Notes: a model not told the origin generated them from the sequence alone. Counted from the stretch's first letter, positions 44,581 through 53,296 are shown. The stretch is DNA of 64,000 nucleotides from Tidjanibacter sp. (GCA_017396085.1 JAFQNC010000020.1:1-64000), one strand, 5' to 3'. Translations and numbers: made by a program.

Positions 44581-45048
44581 ATGAAAACACTCATTACTGC
44601 CGCCGAGGTCGTAGACTTGGCCTTTGGTGGCACATCCAACCTCCGCCCCGAGGAGGTGTCGGAGGCAACTATTTTGGCCGCACAGCGCAAATTTCTGCTG
44701 CCCGTGTTTGGCGCAGCCCTGTTGGAAGAGATGCTTGCGGGCGACCACTCGGCCCTCGTGGAGGACTACGTGAAACCCGCCCTTGCGCTCTATGTCAAGA
44801 GGCTTCTGTTGCCCGCATTGGCAGCGAGAGTGGGCACCGCAGGGGTGGTGCGCTATGTGGGCGATGGCATTGCCGAGGTAGACGCTCCCACCTTCCGCCG
44901 ACTGCTGCGCCGCACCAAAGCCGATGCCGACACCATAGTAGACGCCATTGTGGACTATGTGGAACTCAATGCCGAGAGCTTCCCCTCCTATTCCCCCTCC
45001 GGCAACATCCGCTACAGCGTGAACATCGACTCGGGAATTGTGCTGTAG
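44581..45048 (+). CDS. Phage-cluster gene 9, head-tail connector-like protein
   Basis: 155 residues, mostly helical: TLITAAEVVDLAFGG, then helices around AAQRKFLLPVFGAALLEEML and YVKPALALYVKRLLLPAL, and a C-terminal strand pair SGNIRYSVNIDSGIVL. The layout is that of gp6-type connectors and of small Bacteroidota phage proteins I recall as DUF6712. It would join portal and tail. 23 bp after portal, 39 bp before the holin gene. Confidence 0.7.
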   Translation: MKTLITAAEVVDLAFGGTSNLRPEEVSEATILAAQRKFLLPVFGAALLEEMLAGDHSALVEDYVKPALALYVKRLLLPALAARVGTAGVVRYVGDGIAEVDAPTFRRLLRRTKADADTIVDAIVDYVELNAESFPSYSPSGNIRYSVNIDSGIVL

Positions 45049-45087
45049 CCCCAGCCGCTCCATAAACTCTCTAAACAACTTTGAATT

Positions 45088-45498
45088 ATGGAAAAATATC
45101 TATCCGGAATCATTGCCGGGGTGATGTCGTTCTTCGCCCCTGTGGAGCCACTTCTGCTGTGTGCAATGACCTTCGTGGTGGTGGACTTCCTCACGGGAGT
45201 GCTCGCCGACCGCAAGAGGGTGCGCACCGAAGGCGGACAGTGGCACTTCGAAAGCCGCAAAGCGTGGCACACCATCACAAAACTATGCTTCGTGATGGCG
45301 GGCATAGTCCTCGCTTGGATGATGGACTCACTGCTGATGCCCATAGTCCGACTGCGGCTCGCAAACCTCTTTACGGGCTTCGTCTGCGGGGTGGAGTTCT
45401 GGAGCTACCTCGAGAATGCCACCACCGCAAGCGGAGCAGGCTCCTTTGCCGAATTTGCCGAGTTCGTTAAAAAATCGGTCAAAAACCTATTAAAATAG
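45088..45498 (+). CDS. Phage-cluster gene 10, holin-family membrane protein
   Basis: 136 residues with three or four membrane helices. The stretch LLCAMTFVVVDFLTGVLADRK (about 23-43) matches the phage_holin_4 type motif (hydrophobic helix, D-x-x-T-G). A second helical pair lies around 65-105 and the tail is polar and basic. In a phage it would make membrane holes for lysis; here no endolysin gene follows. It ends the cluster; the rimP promoter begins 9 bp later. Confidence 0.78.
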   Translation: MEKYLSGIIAGVMSFFAPVEPLLLCAMTFVVVDFLTGVLADRKRVRTEGGQWHFESRKAWHTITKLCFVMAGIVLAWMMDSLLMPIVRLRLANLFTGFVCGVEFWSYLENATTASGAGSFAEFAEFVKKSVKNLLK

Positions 45499-45506
45499 GT
45501 GAAAAA

Positions 45507-45537
45507 TTTGCAATGTTGTAGAAAAATACTACCTTTG
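45507..45537 (+). promoter_or_regulatory. promoter of rimP-nusA-infB
   Basis: TTTG at 45507-45510 and TACCTTTG at 45530-45537 with 19 bp between. It starts just after the holin-like gene, so any cluster transcript may read into the operon. Confidence 0.85.
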
Positions 45538-45553
45538 CGCTACCAAAGCGTTG

Positions 45554-45578
45554 TTCGGGGACCAGATGAGTCCCCGAA
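45554..45578 (+). promoter_or_regulatory. leader hairpin of the rimP operon
   Basis: A perfect 9-bp stem TTCGGGGAC (45554-45562) with GTCCCCGAA (45570-45578) and 7-nt loop, then TTTCG. It lies between the promoter and rimP. Could be an attenuator; the T run is short. Confidence 0.6.
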
Positions 45579-45610
45579 TTTCGTAGTATAACGACAACTC
45601 ATTATCGCCA

Positions 45611-46078
45611 ATGATGGACATTCAGAAAATACGCCAAGTAGCCGAAGTCGCATTGGAGGGCACCGACCGCTTTGTGGTCGATGTGAAATGCTCGCCCGCC
45701 AATGAGATTGAGATTGTGATTGATGCCGACAGTGCAGTAGACTTGGATGCCTGCGTGGAGTTGAGCCGTGCCGTGGAGGCGCAGTTTGACCGCGAGGTGG
45801 AGGACTACGAACTCTCCGTCTACTCCGCAGGTGTGGGCCAACCGTTGAAGCTCTTGCGTCAGTATCAGAAACTTGTGGGTTCGCCCGTGGAGTTGCTGCT
45901 CACAAGTGGTGTGAAGGTGCTCGCCACCCTCAAGGAGGTCAGCCCCGAGGCACTCACCATTGGCTACACCGAGAAGCGCACCGTGGAGGGTAAGAAGCGC
46001 AAGGTGGAGGTTGAGGTGGAGGAGAGTTATACTTTTGACCAGATTAAGTGGACAAAAGAATACCTCGATTTTCACTAA
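45611..46078 (+). CDS. rimP: Ribosome maturation factor RimP
   Basis: 155 residues. Needed for 30S subunit maturation. The N-terminal alpha/beta domain shows FVVDVKCSPANEIEIVIDADSAVDLDACVELSRAVE, cut by the DAxxVDLDxCxxLS pattern of RimP, followed by DYELSVYSAGVGQPLK (the usual E-V-S-S-P-G-x-x-x-P-L region, degenerate) and a C-terminal SH3-like domain. First gene of rimP-nusA-infB. ATG 45611 or the next codon, also ATG. Confidence 0.92.
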   Translation: MMDIQKIRQVAEVALEGTDRFVVDVKCSPANEIEIVIDADSAVDLDACVELSRAVEAQFDREVEDYELSVYSAGVGQPLKLLRQYQKLVGSPVELLLTSGVKVLATLKEVSPEALTIGYTEKRTVEGKKRKVEVEVEESYTFDQIKWTKEYLDFH

Positions 46079-46187
46079 ATTTTTAGGGGCATTTTCTGCG
46101 TTACGCTCGTGCTCGAAATCCTCATTTGCGCCAGCAAACTGCGGTTTCTCGCACTTCGCAAGCCTTGAAAACTCCTCCTAAAAATTT
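46077..46187. repeat. long hairpin element, copy 1
   Basis: An 11-bp terminal inverted repeat (46077-46087 with 46177-46187) encloses a sequence with ATTTTCTGCGTTACGCTCG, a core CCTCATTTGCG...GCAAACTGCGG that folds on itself, and CGCAAGCCTTGAAAA. The left arm starts within the rimP stop codon. Three further copies lie beyond nusA and at infB. Confidence 0.85.
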
Positions 46188-46441
46188 GTGAAAAGGGTAT
46201 TGGAGAGGTCGCTTGCAGGGGGAAAAAGATTAGGCAGAAAGAGCAGAAAGAGCAAGAAAGAGCAAGAAAGAGCAAGAAAGAGAAACCCCTAAGGCCCCTA
46301 AGGCCCTTAAAGACCTTAAAGTCCCAGTAGCCCCAGCCGCTACAGCTGCCCAGTCGGTTCAGAGGTCCCAGCAGTCCCACCGCCCCAGCCACCGACAATT
46401 GGTAGACAAATTAGACAAAAACAACATAAAACAACAATTCG
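46188..46441. repeat. purine and nonamer arrays between rimP and nusA
   Basis: AAAGAGCAG/AAAGAGCAAG units run from about 46236 to 46285. CCTAAGGCC/CTTAAAGAC nonamers follow, then CCCAGTAGC, CCCAGCCGC, TACAGCTGC, CCAGTCGGT-type units in 9-bp register to about 46397. No gene seen. Confidence 0.8.
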
Positions 46442-47665
46442 ATGGAGAATTTGATTAGCAACTTTGCAGAGTTCAAAGAGCTTAAGAACATTGACAAAAG
46501 CACAATGATTGGCGTTTTGGAGGATGTGTTCCGCCACCACCTTCAGAAAACCTACGAAACAGATGAGAACTTCGATGTGATTATCAACCCCGAGAAGGGC
46601 GACCTTGAAATTTGGCGCAACCGAGTTATCGTGGAGGACGATGCTGTGGAGAATCCCAATCAGCAAATCGCTCTCTCCGAGGCACGCAAACTCGACCCCA
46701 CCTACGAGGTGGGCGAGGAGGTAGCCGACCAACTCCAGATGGAGTCCTTCGGTCGTAGGGCTGTGCTCTCGCTTCGTCAGAACCTCGCATCGCGTATCCT
46801 TGACCTCGAGAAGGCAAACCTCTTTGAGAAGTACAGCGAGAAGGTGGGCGAGATTATCACCGGTGAGGTCTATCAGGTGTGGAAAAAGGAGATGCTCGTG
46901 TTGGACGATGACGACAACGAACTCGTTCTCCCCAAGAGTGAGCAGATTCCCAGCGACTTCTTCCGTAAGGGCGACCCCATCAAGGCCATTGTGTCGAAGG
47001 TGGAGATGCGCAACAACAACCCTGTGATTATCCTTTCGCGTACCGTGCCCGAGTTCCTTGAGAGGCTCTTTGAGCAGGAGGTGCCCGAGATTTTCGATGG
47101 CCTGATTACCATCAAGAAAATCGTGCGCATCCCCGGTGAGAGGGCAAAGGTTGCTGTGGAGTCCTACGATGACCGCATCGACCCCGTAGGTGCCTGCGTT
47201 GGTATGAAGGGCTCGCGTATCTACTCCATCGTGAAGGAGTTGCGCAATGAGAACATTGACGTGGTGAACTGGACTTCCAACACCCAACTCCTCATCCAAA
47301 GGGCACTCAACCCCGCAAAGATTACCTCCATCACCCTTGACGAGGCCAAAAAGACCGCTTCGGTCTACCTCAAACCCAGCGAGGTGTCGCTTGCCATTGG
47401 TAAGGGCGGTTTGAACATCCGCTTGGCCGTGATGCTCACCGGCTACGACATTGACGTGTTCCGTGACACCGATGAGGAGGATGTGGACCTTGACGAGTTC
47501 GCAGACGAGATTGACCAGTGGATTTTGGACGCCTTCAAGCAGGTCGGCTTCGACACTGCCAAGAGCGTGTTGGAGCACACCAACGAGGAACTCGTTAGGC
47601 GCACCGACCTTGAGGAGGAGACCGTTGAGGAGGTTGTGAAGATATTGCGTGCCGAGTTCGAGTAA
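46442..47665 (+). CDS. nusA: Transcription termination/antitermination factor NusA
   Basis: 407 residues. Binds RNA polymerase and nascent RNA to modulate pausing. N-terminal domain to about 125, then S1 (YSEKVGEIITGEVYQVWKKE), KH1 and KH2 (PVGACVGMKGSRIYSIVKEL; VSLAIGKGGLNIRLAVMLTGYDIDV). A short acidic C-terminal region with helix-hairpin features ends the protein; it lacks the C-terminal repeats of E. coli NusA, as usual here. Follows rimP after 363 bp of repeats, likely on the same transcript. Confidence 0.96.
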   Translation: MENLISNFAEFKELKNIDKSTMIGVLEDVFRHHLQKTYETDENFDVIINPEKGDLEIWRNRVIVEDDAVENPNQQIALSEARKLDPTYEVGEEVADQLQMESFGRRAVLSLRQNLASRILDLEKANLFEKYSEKVGEIITGEVYQVWKKEMLVLDDDDNELVLPKSEQIPSDFFRKGDPIKAIVSKVEMRNNNPVIILSRTVPEFLERLFEQEVPEIFDGLITIKKIVRIPGERAKVAVESYDDRIDPVGACVGMKGSRIYSIVKELRNENIDVVNWTSNTQLLIQRALNPAKITSITLDEAKKTASVYLKPSEVSLAIGKGGLNIRLAVMLTGYDIDVFRDTDEEDVDLDEFADEIDQWILDAFKQVGFDTAKSVLEHTNEELVRRTDLEEETVEEVVKILRAEFE

Positions 47666-47789
47666 TTTGCTGCATCTTGCGGGCATTTTCTGCGTTACGC
47701 TCGACCTCGAAATCCTCATTTGCGTGAGCAAACTGCGGTTTCTCGGTCATCGCAAGCCTTGAAAATGCCTCGCAATACACAGCAAATTA
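47663..47789. repeat. long hairpin element, copy 2
   Basis: TAATTTGCTG (47663-47672) pairs with CAGCAAATTA (47780-47789); inside, GCGGGCATTTTC pairs with GAAAATGCCTCGC and the CCTCATTTGCG/GCAAACTGCGG core sits in the middle. The left arm begins at the nusA stop codon. Confidence 0.85.
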
Positions 47790-48030
47790 GGTGGTGGCAA
47801 AGGGCTGTGGCGTTTTCTGCGTTACGCCTCGTGCTCGAAATCCTCATTTGCGTGAGCAAACTGCGGTTTCTCGCACTTCGCAAGCCTTGAAAACCCCGCC
47901 TAAAAAGGAGCAAAATGGGCTGTGGTAGCAAAGGACTTTGGCATTTTCTGCATTACGCTCGTGCTCGAAATCCTCATAGGCTTTAAGGGCTTTAAGGACT
48001 TTAAGGGCCTTAAGGGCTTTAAGGGCCGAC
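47790..48030. repeat. hairpin element copy 3, truncated copy 4 and nonamers before infB
   Basis: Copy 3 spans about 47806-47905 with the same TTTTCTGCGTTACGC...CGCAAGCCTTGAAAA body. A left half only (about 47936-47975, ending AAATCCTCATAGG) is copy 4, cut where GGCTTTAAG/GACTTTAAG nonamers begin (47976-48026). No gene lies between nusA and infB. Confidence 0.8.
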
Positions 48031-48123
48031 TATGGCAACTGGCCTTTTAGGCCTTTGGGGCAGATTGGGGAAAAAGCCTCCCCAAATATTTTAGACTAAA
48101 AAAACAAACAAAAACAATAACAA

Positions 48124-50973
48124 ATGGAGAGAAAACTGAGACTCGTACAGGTTGCAAGAGAGTTTAAGGTAGGTTTGGGTACCATTACCGATTTTCTGAA
48201 CAAAAAGGGTATTACAGACGTTACGCCCAGCACGTTGGTGGAGAGCGATGTCTATGCGCTTTTGGAGAAGGAGTTTGGTGGTAGCCACCTCGGAGGTGAG
48301 AGGGACAACATTCGTGAGCGCATCAACCTCAAGCAGGAGAGTGTGTCGCTGCACGACCGCAAGGAGGCTCCCGCACAGGCCGACACCTACAAGGAAGAGG
48401 TAGTAATCAAGAGCACCACCGTTGGTGCCGCTGTGGGACAAACTGCTCCCGCAGTGACCACAACTGCGCCCACCGCTGTGCGCACTGAGGTCGGTGGCCC
48501 CAAGGTGTTGGGTAAGATTGACCTCGAGCCCAAGAAGAAAGAGGCAGAGCCTGCCGAGCCCCAGAAAGACCCCAAAGCAGCCGTCAAGCCCAGCGAGCAA
48601 CCCGCCGAGCCTGTGGTGGCCAAAGCAGAGGTAAAGAAGGAGGAGCCCAAGAGTGCTCCCGCACCCAACCCCGAGCCCAAGGAGGCCCACGTGGAGGTGG
48701 CACCCAAGGTGGTGGCTCCTGCCGAGCCCCAAGAGGAGGCTCCCGTGGCCAACAAAGAGGCCCAAACCAAGACCTATGATGAAAGGGTGGCCGAGAGCAA
48801 AGAGGTGTTCCGCGTGGAGAGCACCGAACTCACAGGCCCCAAGGTGTTGGGTAAGATTGATGTGGATAGCTTCCGCAAGGGTGGCGACTCCCACCGTGAG
48901 AAGCGCAAACGCATCAAAGACAAAGTGGATGTTACCAAACCCCAGCACGGTGGTGGTAAGCCCCAGCAGGGTGGCAAGCCTCAGGGTGGCGGCCAGCAGC
49001 AGGTACAGCCTGTGAGCAAGAAGGACAAGAAGAACAAGCAGAAGAATGCTCCAAAACCCGTTGTTCGCCCCGAGGTGAGCGATGAGGAGGTTCAGAAGCA
49101 GATTAAGGACACCCTTGCAAGGCTCACCGCAAGGGGTAATAAGAGCAAAGGCTCCGTCTACCGCAAGGAGAAACGCCAAGAGGTAAGGGAGCGTATGGAG
49201 GCCGAATTTGAGCAGGAGATGAACGAGAGCAAGGTGCTCAAACTCACCGAGTTCGTAACCGTGAGCGACCTCGCCACGATGATGAACGTGGGCGTTACTG
49301 ACGTCATCACCACCTGTATGAACCTCGGCCTTATGGTATCCATCAACCAGAGGCTCGATGCCGAGGCACTTGTGATTGTGGCCGAGGAGTATGGCTTCAA
49401 GGTTGAGTTCGTGAGCGTGGACATTCAGGAGGCCATCGAGGAGTCGGCCGACAGCGAGGAGGACCTCGTGGAGCGCCCGCCCATTGTTACCGTTATGGGC
49501 CACGTGGACCACGGTAAGACCTCGCTCTTGGATAACATCCGCAAGACCAACGTTACGGCCGGTGAGGCAGGTGGTATCACCCAGCACATCGGTGCCTACA
49601 GCGTGAAGTATGAGGGCAAGACCATCACCTTCCTTGATACCCCCGGACACGAGGCCTTTACCGCTATGCGTGCTCGTGGTGCACAGGTTACCGATGTGGC
49701 CATTATCATTGTGGCTGCCGATGACAAGGTGATGCCCCAGACCGTGGAGGCTATCAACCACGCTGTGGCCGCAGGCGTACCTATGGTGTTCGCAATCAAC
49801 AAGATTGACAAACCTTCGGCCAACCCCGATGCTATCAAAGAGCAGTTGGCCAATATGAACTACCTCGTGGAGGATTGGGGCGGTAAGTACCAGTCGCAGG
49901 AGATTTCGGCCAAGCAGGGTATCAACCTCGACAAACTCCTTGAGAAGGTGCTCTTGGAGGCCGAGTTGCTCGACTTGAAGGCTAACCCCGACAAGAAGGC
50001 CGTGGGTACGGTCATTGAGTCCTCGCTCGACAAGGGCCGTGGCTATGTGGCCACCGTGCTCGTGGAGAGCGGCACCCTCCGCACCGGCGATGTTATCCTC
50101 TCGGGTACCCACACAGGCCGTGTGAAAGCTATGTTCAATGAGCACGGCAAGAAGGTGAGCGAGGCAGGTCCTTCGACTCCCGTGTTGGTGCTCGGTCTGA
50201 ATGGCGCACCTCAGGCAGGCGACAAGTTCAACGTTATGGACGATGACCGCAGCGCAAGGGAGATTGCCACCAAGAGGGAGCAGTTGCAGCGTATTCAGGG
50301 TATCAAGACCCAGAAGCACGTTACCCTTGACGAGATTGGCCGCCGTATTGCCATTGGCAACTTCAAGGAACTCAACATCATCGTTAAGGGCGATGTGGAC
50401 GGCTCCATTGAGGCTATGACCGACTCGTTGCTGAAACTCTCCACCGAGACCGTACAGGTGAATGTTATCCACAAGGCTGTGGGCCAGATTACCGAGGGCG
50501 ATGTGCTGTTGGCTGCTGCATCCAACGCTGTGATTGTGGGCTTCCAAGTGCGCCCGAGTGCAGGTGCGAGGAAGTTGGCCGAGAACGAGTCCATCGAGAT
50601 ACGTCTGTACTCCATCATCTACGATGCCATCAACGACATCAAGGACGCTATTGAGGGTATGTTGGAGCCCGAGATGAAGGAGGAGATTATGGGTACCGTG
50701 GAGGTACTTGAGACCTTCAAAATCAGCAAGGTGGGCACCATTGCCGGTGGTATTGTGCGTGAGGGTAAGGTTACCCGCACCTCGCCTGTGCGTGTAATTC
50801 GCGATGGTATTGTTATCTACACCGGTCGTTTGGGCTCGCTCAAGCGTTTCAAGGACGATGTGAAGGAGGTTACGCTCAATATGGAGTGTGGTCTGAACAT
50901 CGAGTCCTACAACGACATCAAGGTGGGGGATATTATTGAGTCCTACGACCAGGTCGAAGTGAAAAAAAAGTAA
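48124..50973 (+). CDS. infB: Translation initiation factor IF-2
   Basis: 949 residues. GTPase that brings initiator tRNA to the ribosome. An N-terminal IF2_N-like start ([20 protein letters not shown]) leads to a long Pro/Glu/Lys/Gln-rich variable region (about 75-330), an IF2_N-type domain near 370-420 and the GTPase domain: G1 [12 protein letters not shown] (about 459-470), G2 TQHIG, G3 DTPGHEAF, G4 NKID, then domains II-IV to the end. Last gene of the rimP operon. Confidence 0.97.
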   Translation: MERKLRLVQVAREFKVGLGTITDFLNKKGITDVTPSTLVESDVYALLEKEFGGSHLGGERDNIRERINLKQESVSLHDRKEAPAQADTYKEEVVIKSTTVGAAVGQTAPAVTTTAPTAVRTEVGGPKVLGKIDLEPKKKEAEPAEPQKDPKAAVKPSEQPAEPVVAKAEVKKEEPKSAPAPNPEPKEAHVEVAPKVVAPAEPQEEAPVANKEAQTKTYDERVAESKEVFRVESTELTGPKVLGKIDVDSFRKGGDSHREKRKRIKDKVDVTKPQHGGGKPQQGGKPQGGGQQQVQPVSKKDKKNKQKNAPKPVVRPEVSDEEVQKQIKDTLARLTARGNKSKGSVYRKEKRQEVRERMEAEFEQEMNESKVLKLTEFVTVSDLATMMNVGVTDVITTCMNLGLMVSINQRLDAEALVIVAEEYGFKVEFVSVDIQEAIEESADSEEDLVERPPIVTVMGHVDHGKTSLLDNIRKTNVTAGEAGGITQHIGAYSVKYEGKTITFLDTPGHEAFTAMRARGAQVTDVAIIIVAADDKVMPQTVEAINHAVAAGVPMVFAINKIDKPSANPDAIKEQLANMNYLVEDWGGKYQSQEISAKQGINLDKLLEKVLLEAELLDLKANPDKKAVGTVIESSLDKGRGYVATVLVESGTLRTGDVILSGTHTGRVKAMFNEHGKKVSEAGPSTPVLVLGLNGAPQAGDKFNVMDDDRSAREIATKREQLQRIQGIKTQKHVTLDEIGRRIAIGNFKELNIIVKGDVDGSIEAMTDSLLKLSTETVQVNVIHKAVGQITEGDVLLAAASNAVIVGFQVRPSAGARKLAENESIEIRLYSIIYDAINDIKDAIEGMLEPEMKEEIMGTVEVLETFKISKVGTIAGGIVREGKVTRTSPVRVIRDGIVIYTGRLGSLKRFKDDVKEVTLNMECGLNIESYNDIKVGDIIESYDQVEVKKK

Positions 50974-50987
50974 GAAAAAACGCAGAT

Positions 50988-51098
50988 TGCGGGTGAATTT
51001 TGCACCGCACTTCGATAAGCGGCTCCTCATTTGCGAAAGCAAACTGCGGGGCCGCTTTCTTGTTTGGCACAAAATTCACCTCGCACTTTGCATTTTTT
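50988..51098 (+). terminator. infB terminator using the recurrent hairpin core
   Basis: TGCGGGTGAATTTTG (from 50988) pairs with CAAAATTCACCTCGCA (51069-51084); inside, AAGCGGC pairs with GCCGCTT around CCTCATTTGCG...GCAAACTGCGG. A T run follows at 51091-51098. This copy of the repeat element serves as a terminator. Confidence 0.75.
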
Positions 51099-51430
51099 TA
51101 ACGTCAACCGTCAACCGTCAACCGTCTGCATACCCCTCAGTCGCTTTGCGACAGCTCCCCTACCTTAGGGGAGCAGCTTTGTCAATTTTCAATTTTCAAT
51201 TTTCAATTCTGCACTGCACTTTGCGTTTTTATTTTGGTCCAACGTCTAACGTCTTTTTTTAAGGCCCTTAAAGCCCTTAAAGTCCTTAAGGCCCTTAAAG
51301 CCTACTAGGTCTACTATGAGTGATATGAGCGATAGTCTATCCTTTCCTATCCTTCCTATCCGCCCTTTCTTCCCATCCGCCCCTTAAATTACCTCCAATT
51401 TTGTAATTGTTACAAAATTTTTGCCGAAAA
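51099..51430. repeat. heptamer and nonamer arrays downstream of infB
   Basis: No gene seen. CGTCAAC heptamers (about 51100-51125), a CAGTCGCTTTGCG...CCCCTACCTTAGGGGAG palindromic piece (51134-51175), TTTCAAT heptamers (about 51181-51210), GTCCAAC/GTCTAAC (51237-51255), then 9-bp units without slippage from 51259 to 51385 (TAAGGCCCT, TAAAGCCCT ... CTAGGTCTA, CTATGAGTG, ATATGAGCG, ATAGTCTAT, CCTTTCCTA, TCCTTCCTA). Confidence 0.85.
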
Positions 51431-51432
51431 AC

Positions 51433-51463
51433 TTGCAAATCGTCTAATAAATTCCTACCTTCG
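51433..51463 (+). promoter_or_regulatory. promoter of the small lipoprotein gene
   Basis: TTG at 51433-51435 and TACCTTCG at 51456-51463 with 20 bp between. One mismatch to TAnnTTTG. The leader would be about 110 nt. Confidence 0.6.
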
Positions 51464-51580
51464 TAAAAGTAGTAAAACAGAAGGCCGAATGGCTTGTGTA
51501 TTGATAGCTGAATCTCTTGTGTGTTGATAGGCGACAGAAATATTAGAAAATACAATATTAACCTCTAAAACCAAACGACT

Positions 51581-52009
51581 ATGAAAAGAAACATTTTTAC
51601 TATGATGGTGGCGGCCCTCGTGTCGCTGTTTGCACTCACCTCGTGTGAGAAGGACCCTGACCCTGCGGAGCTCATCGTTGGCAAGTGGACTGTGACCTCT
51701 ATGAGTGTGACGGTGGACGGTGTTACACAGGAAAAAAATCCCATAGAGGAGGGGGTAGCTGCTACCTACACCTTCAAAGCCGATGGCACCGGCGAGACTA
51801 TAGAGGAAATTGGCGATGAGAAAATGGGGTATACCTTCACCTACTCGGTTTTCACCAGTGGCGACAAGCAGATTTTGGGGATAACGTTTGAGGGCGACAC
51901 TGCCAACTTCGAAATCCTGACCCTCGATGAAAACACCCTCGTTTTTTCCAGAGAGGCAGTTGAGTCTGGTCACACTATCAGTTGGACGACTAGGCTCAAA
52001 CGCTCGTAG
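51581..52009 (+). CDS. Small lipocalin-like lipoprotein
   Basis: 142 residues. Signal peptide with lipobox LTSC (Cys22), then EKDPDPAELIVGKWTVTSM: the I-x-G-x-W start typical of lipocalin-like lipoproteins of Bacteroidales, and later strand pairs (ATYTFKADGTGET, YTFTYSVF, ILTLDENTLVFS). Likely envelope-associated and ligand-binding, ligand unknown. Own promoter and a strong terminator, so a single-gene unit. Confidence 0.85.
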   Translation: MKRNIFTMMVAALVSLFALTSCEKDPDPAELIVGKWTVTSMSVTVDGVTQEKNPIEEGVAATYTFKADGTGETIEEIGDEKMGYTFTYSVFTSGDKQILGITFEGDTANFEILTLDENTLVFSREAVESGHTISWTTRLKRS

Positions 52010-52024
52010 CCGAGTGTGCTACCA

Positions 52025-52066
52025 AAGAAGGGCCGACACGCAAATTGGGTGTCGGCCCTTCTTGTC
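52025..52066 (+). terminator. lipoprotein gene terminator
   Basis: AAGAAGGGCCGACAC (52025-52039) pairs with GTGTCGGCCCTTCTT (52049-52063). Confidence 0.88.
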
Positions 52067-52080
52067 CTCGCAGCCCCCAA

Positions 52081-52125
52081 TTTTGATTTTTGAATTTTGA
52101 TTTTTGAATTTTATCACTACATTTG
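52081..52125 (+). promoter_or_regulatory. heptamer array and promoter of the EamA transporter gene
   Basis: TTTGATT/TTTGAAT heptamers (52082-52111) are followed by TACATTTG at 52118-52125, 29 nt before the start codon. Confidence 0.75.
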
Positions 52126-52153
52126 CCCGCACTATTCAAAACTTAAATAGATT

Positions 52154-53053
52154 ATGTGGATTTGGTTTGCACTCATCTCTTCGGTTATGCTTGGCTTCTA
52201 CGATGTGGCCAAGAAGCGTTCCGTTACGGGTAATGCCGTGTTGCCGGTGCTGACCATTGCCACCTCCATCTCCGCACTCATATTCTTCCCCGTCATCCTC
52301 TCCTCAGAGTTCTCGTTGGGGTGGTTTGAGGGCACAAGGTTTGATGTGGAGCCGATGACCACGGGCCAGCACCTGCTGGTGCTCTTGAAGGCTGCCATTG
52401 TTGCCGCCACGTGGCTGTGTGGCTACTTGGCTGTGAAATACTTACCCCTTACCATAACCTCGCCAATCTATGCCCTGCGCCCTGTGTTGGTGCTGCTCGG
52501 CTCCATTCTCATCTTTGGCGAGAAGCTCAACGTCTACCAGTGGGTGGGCGTGGCTGTGGCCTTTGTGGCCTTCTATCTGATGAACCGCTCAAGCCTTAAA
52601 GAGGGTATCAAGTTTACCAACAACAGGGGTATGATGTACCTCTTTGCGGCGGTGTTGCTCGGTGTGGGTAGTGCCTTCTGCGACAAGATTTTGATGAAGG
52701 GTATTGAGGCTGCTTCGGTGCAGTCGTGGTGCAACCTCTACATTGCACTGCTCAACTGCCTGCTTATGTTGGTGGTGTGGCGACCCCAGCGTAAGGAGCA
52801 ACCCTTCCATTGGACGTGGAGCATTGTGCTCATCTCGGTATTCTTGTCTATTGCCGACTTCTGCTACTTCAATGCGCTCTCGCAGGAGGGTGCGCTGCTG
52901 GCTGTGGTGTCGCTCATCAGGCGTGGCTCGGTTATTGTGTCGTTCACGCTGGGGGCGGTATTCTTCAAGGAGCGCAACCTGCGGTCGAAGGCCATTGCTC
53001 TTGTGGTCCTGCTCGTGGGCCTCTACTTCCTGCTGCACGGAAGTTTGGTGTAG
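52154..53053 (+). CDS. EamA/DMT-superfamily transporter
   Basis: 299 residues with ten predicted membrane helices in two five-helix EamA repeats. Features: PIYALRPVLVLLGSILIFGEKLNVYQWVGV at the end of the first repeat and VVSLIRRGSVIVSFTLGAVFFKERNLRSKAIAL in the second, matching the drug/metabolite transporter pattern. Substrate unknown. Single gene; no linked enzyme to suggest the cargo. Confidence 0.88.
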   Translation: MWIWFALISSVMLGFYDVAKKRSVTGNAVLPVLTIATSISALIFFPVILSSEFSLGWFEGTRFDVEPMTTGQHLLVLLKAAIVAATWLCGYLAVKYLPLTITSPIYALRPVLVLLGSILIFGEKLNVYQWVGVAVAFVAFYLMNRSSLKEGIKFTNNRGMMYLFAAVLLGVGSAFCDKILMKGIEAASVQSWCNLYIALLNCLLMLVVWRPQRKEQPFHWTWSIVLISVFLSIADFCYFNALSQEGALLAVVSLIRRGSVIVSFTLGAVFFKERNLRSKAIALVVLLVGLYFLLHGSLV

Positions 53054-53270
53054 GGGGGCGACCGTCTGCCGAAGATAGGACTTCTGGGCTAATTATGACT
53101 TTTGGGCCAACTATGGCTTTTTTTTGGGGGGGGGTAAGGCCCTTAAGGCCCTTAAAGTCCTTAGGGCCTTTAATGTTTCCTGCCCTTTTTGTCCTCAATT
53201 TTCAATTTCCTCTTTACTCCTTTGGAGTAACATTTTCCATTTTCCATTTTCAATTCTCCATTCTAATCAC
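53054..53270. repeat. nonamer and heptamer arrays upstream of sufB
   Basis: GACTTCTGG, GCTAATTAT, GACTTTTGG, GCCAACTAT, GGCTTTTTT (about 53080-53125), a G run, CCTTAAGGC-type nonamers to about 53175, and TTTCCAT/TTTCAAT heptamers at 53230-53262, ending just before the sufB promoter. Confidence 0.8.
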
Positions 53271-53278
53271 TATATTTG
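53271..53278 (+). promoter_or_regulatory. promoter -7 element of the suf operon
   Basis: TATATTTG, 19 nt before the sufB start, directly after a heptamer array. Confidence 0.75.
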
Positions 53279-53296
53279 TGAGTTAAACCGATTGAT

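Noticed and set aside
36000..45610. Attachment sites bounding the phage-derived cluster
   Set aside because: I looked for shared direct repeats near both ends and found only modules that occur throughout the window.
48091..51072. A 993-codon open frame antisense to infB
   Set aside because: Same codon-bias artefact; the sense frame is a clear IF-2.
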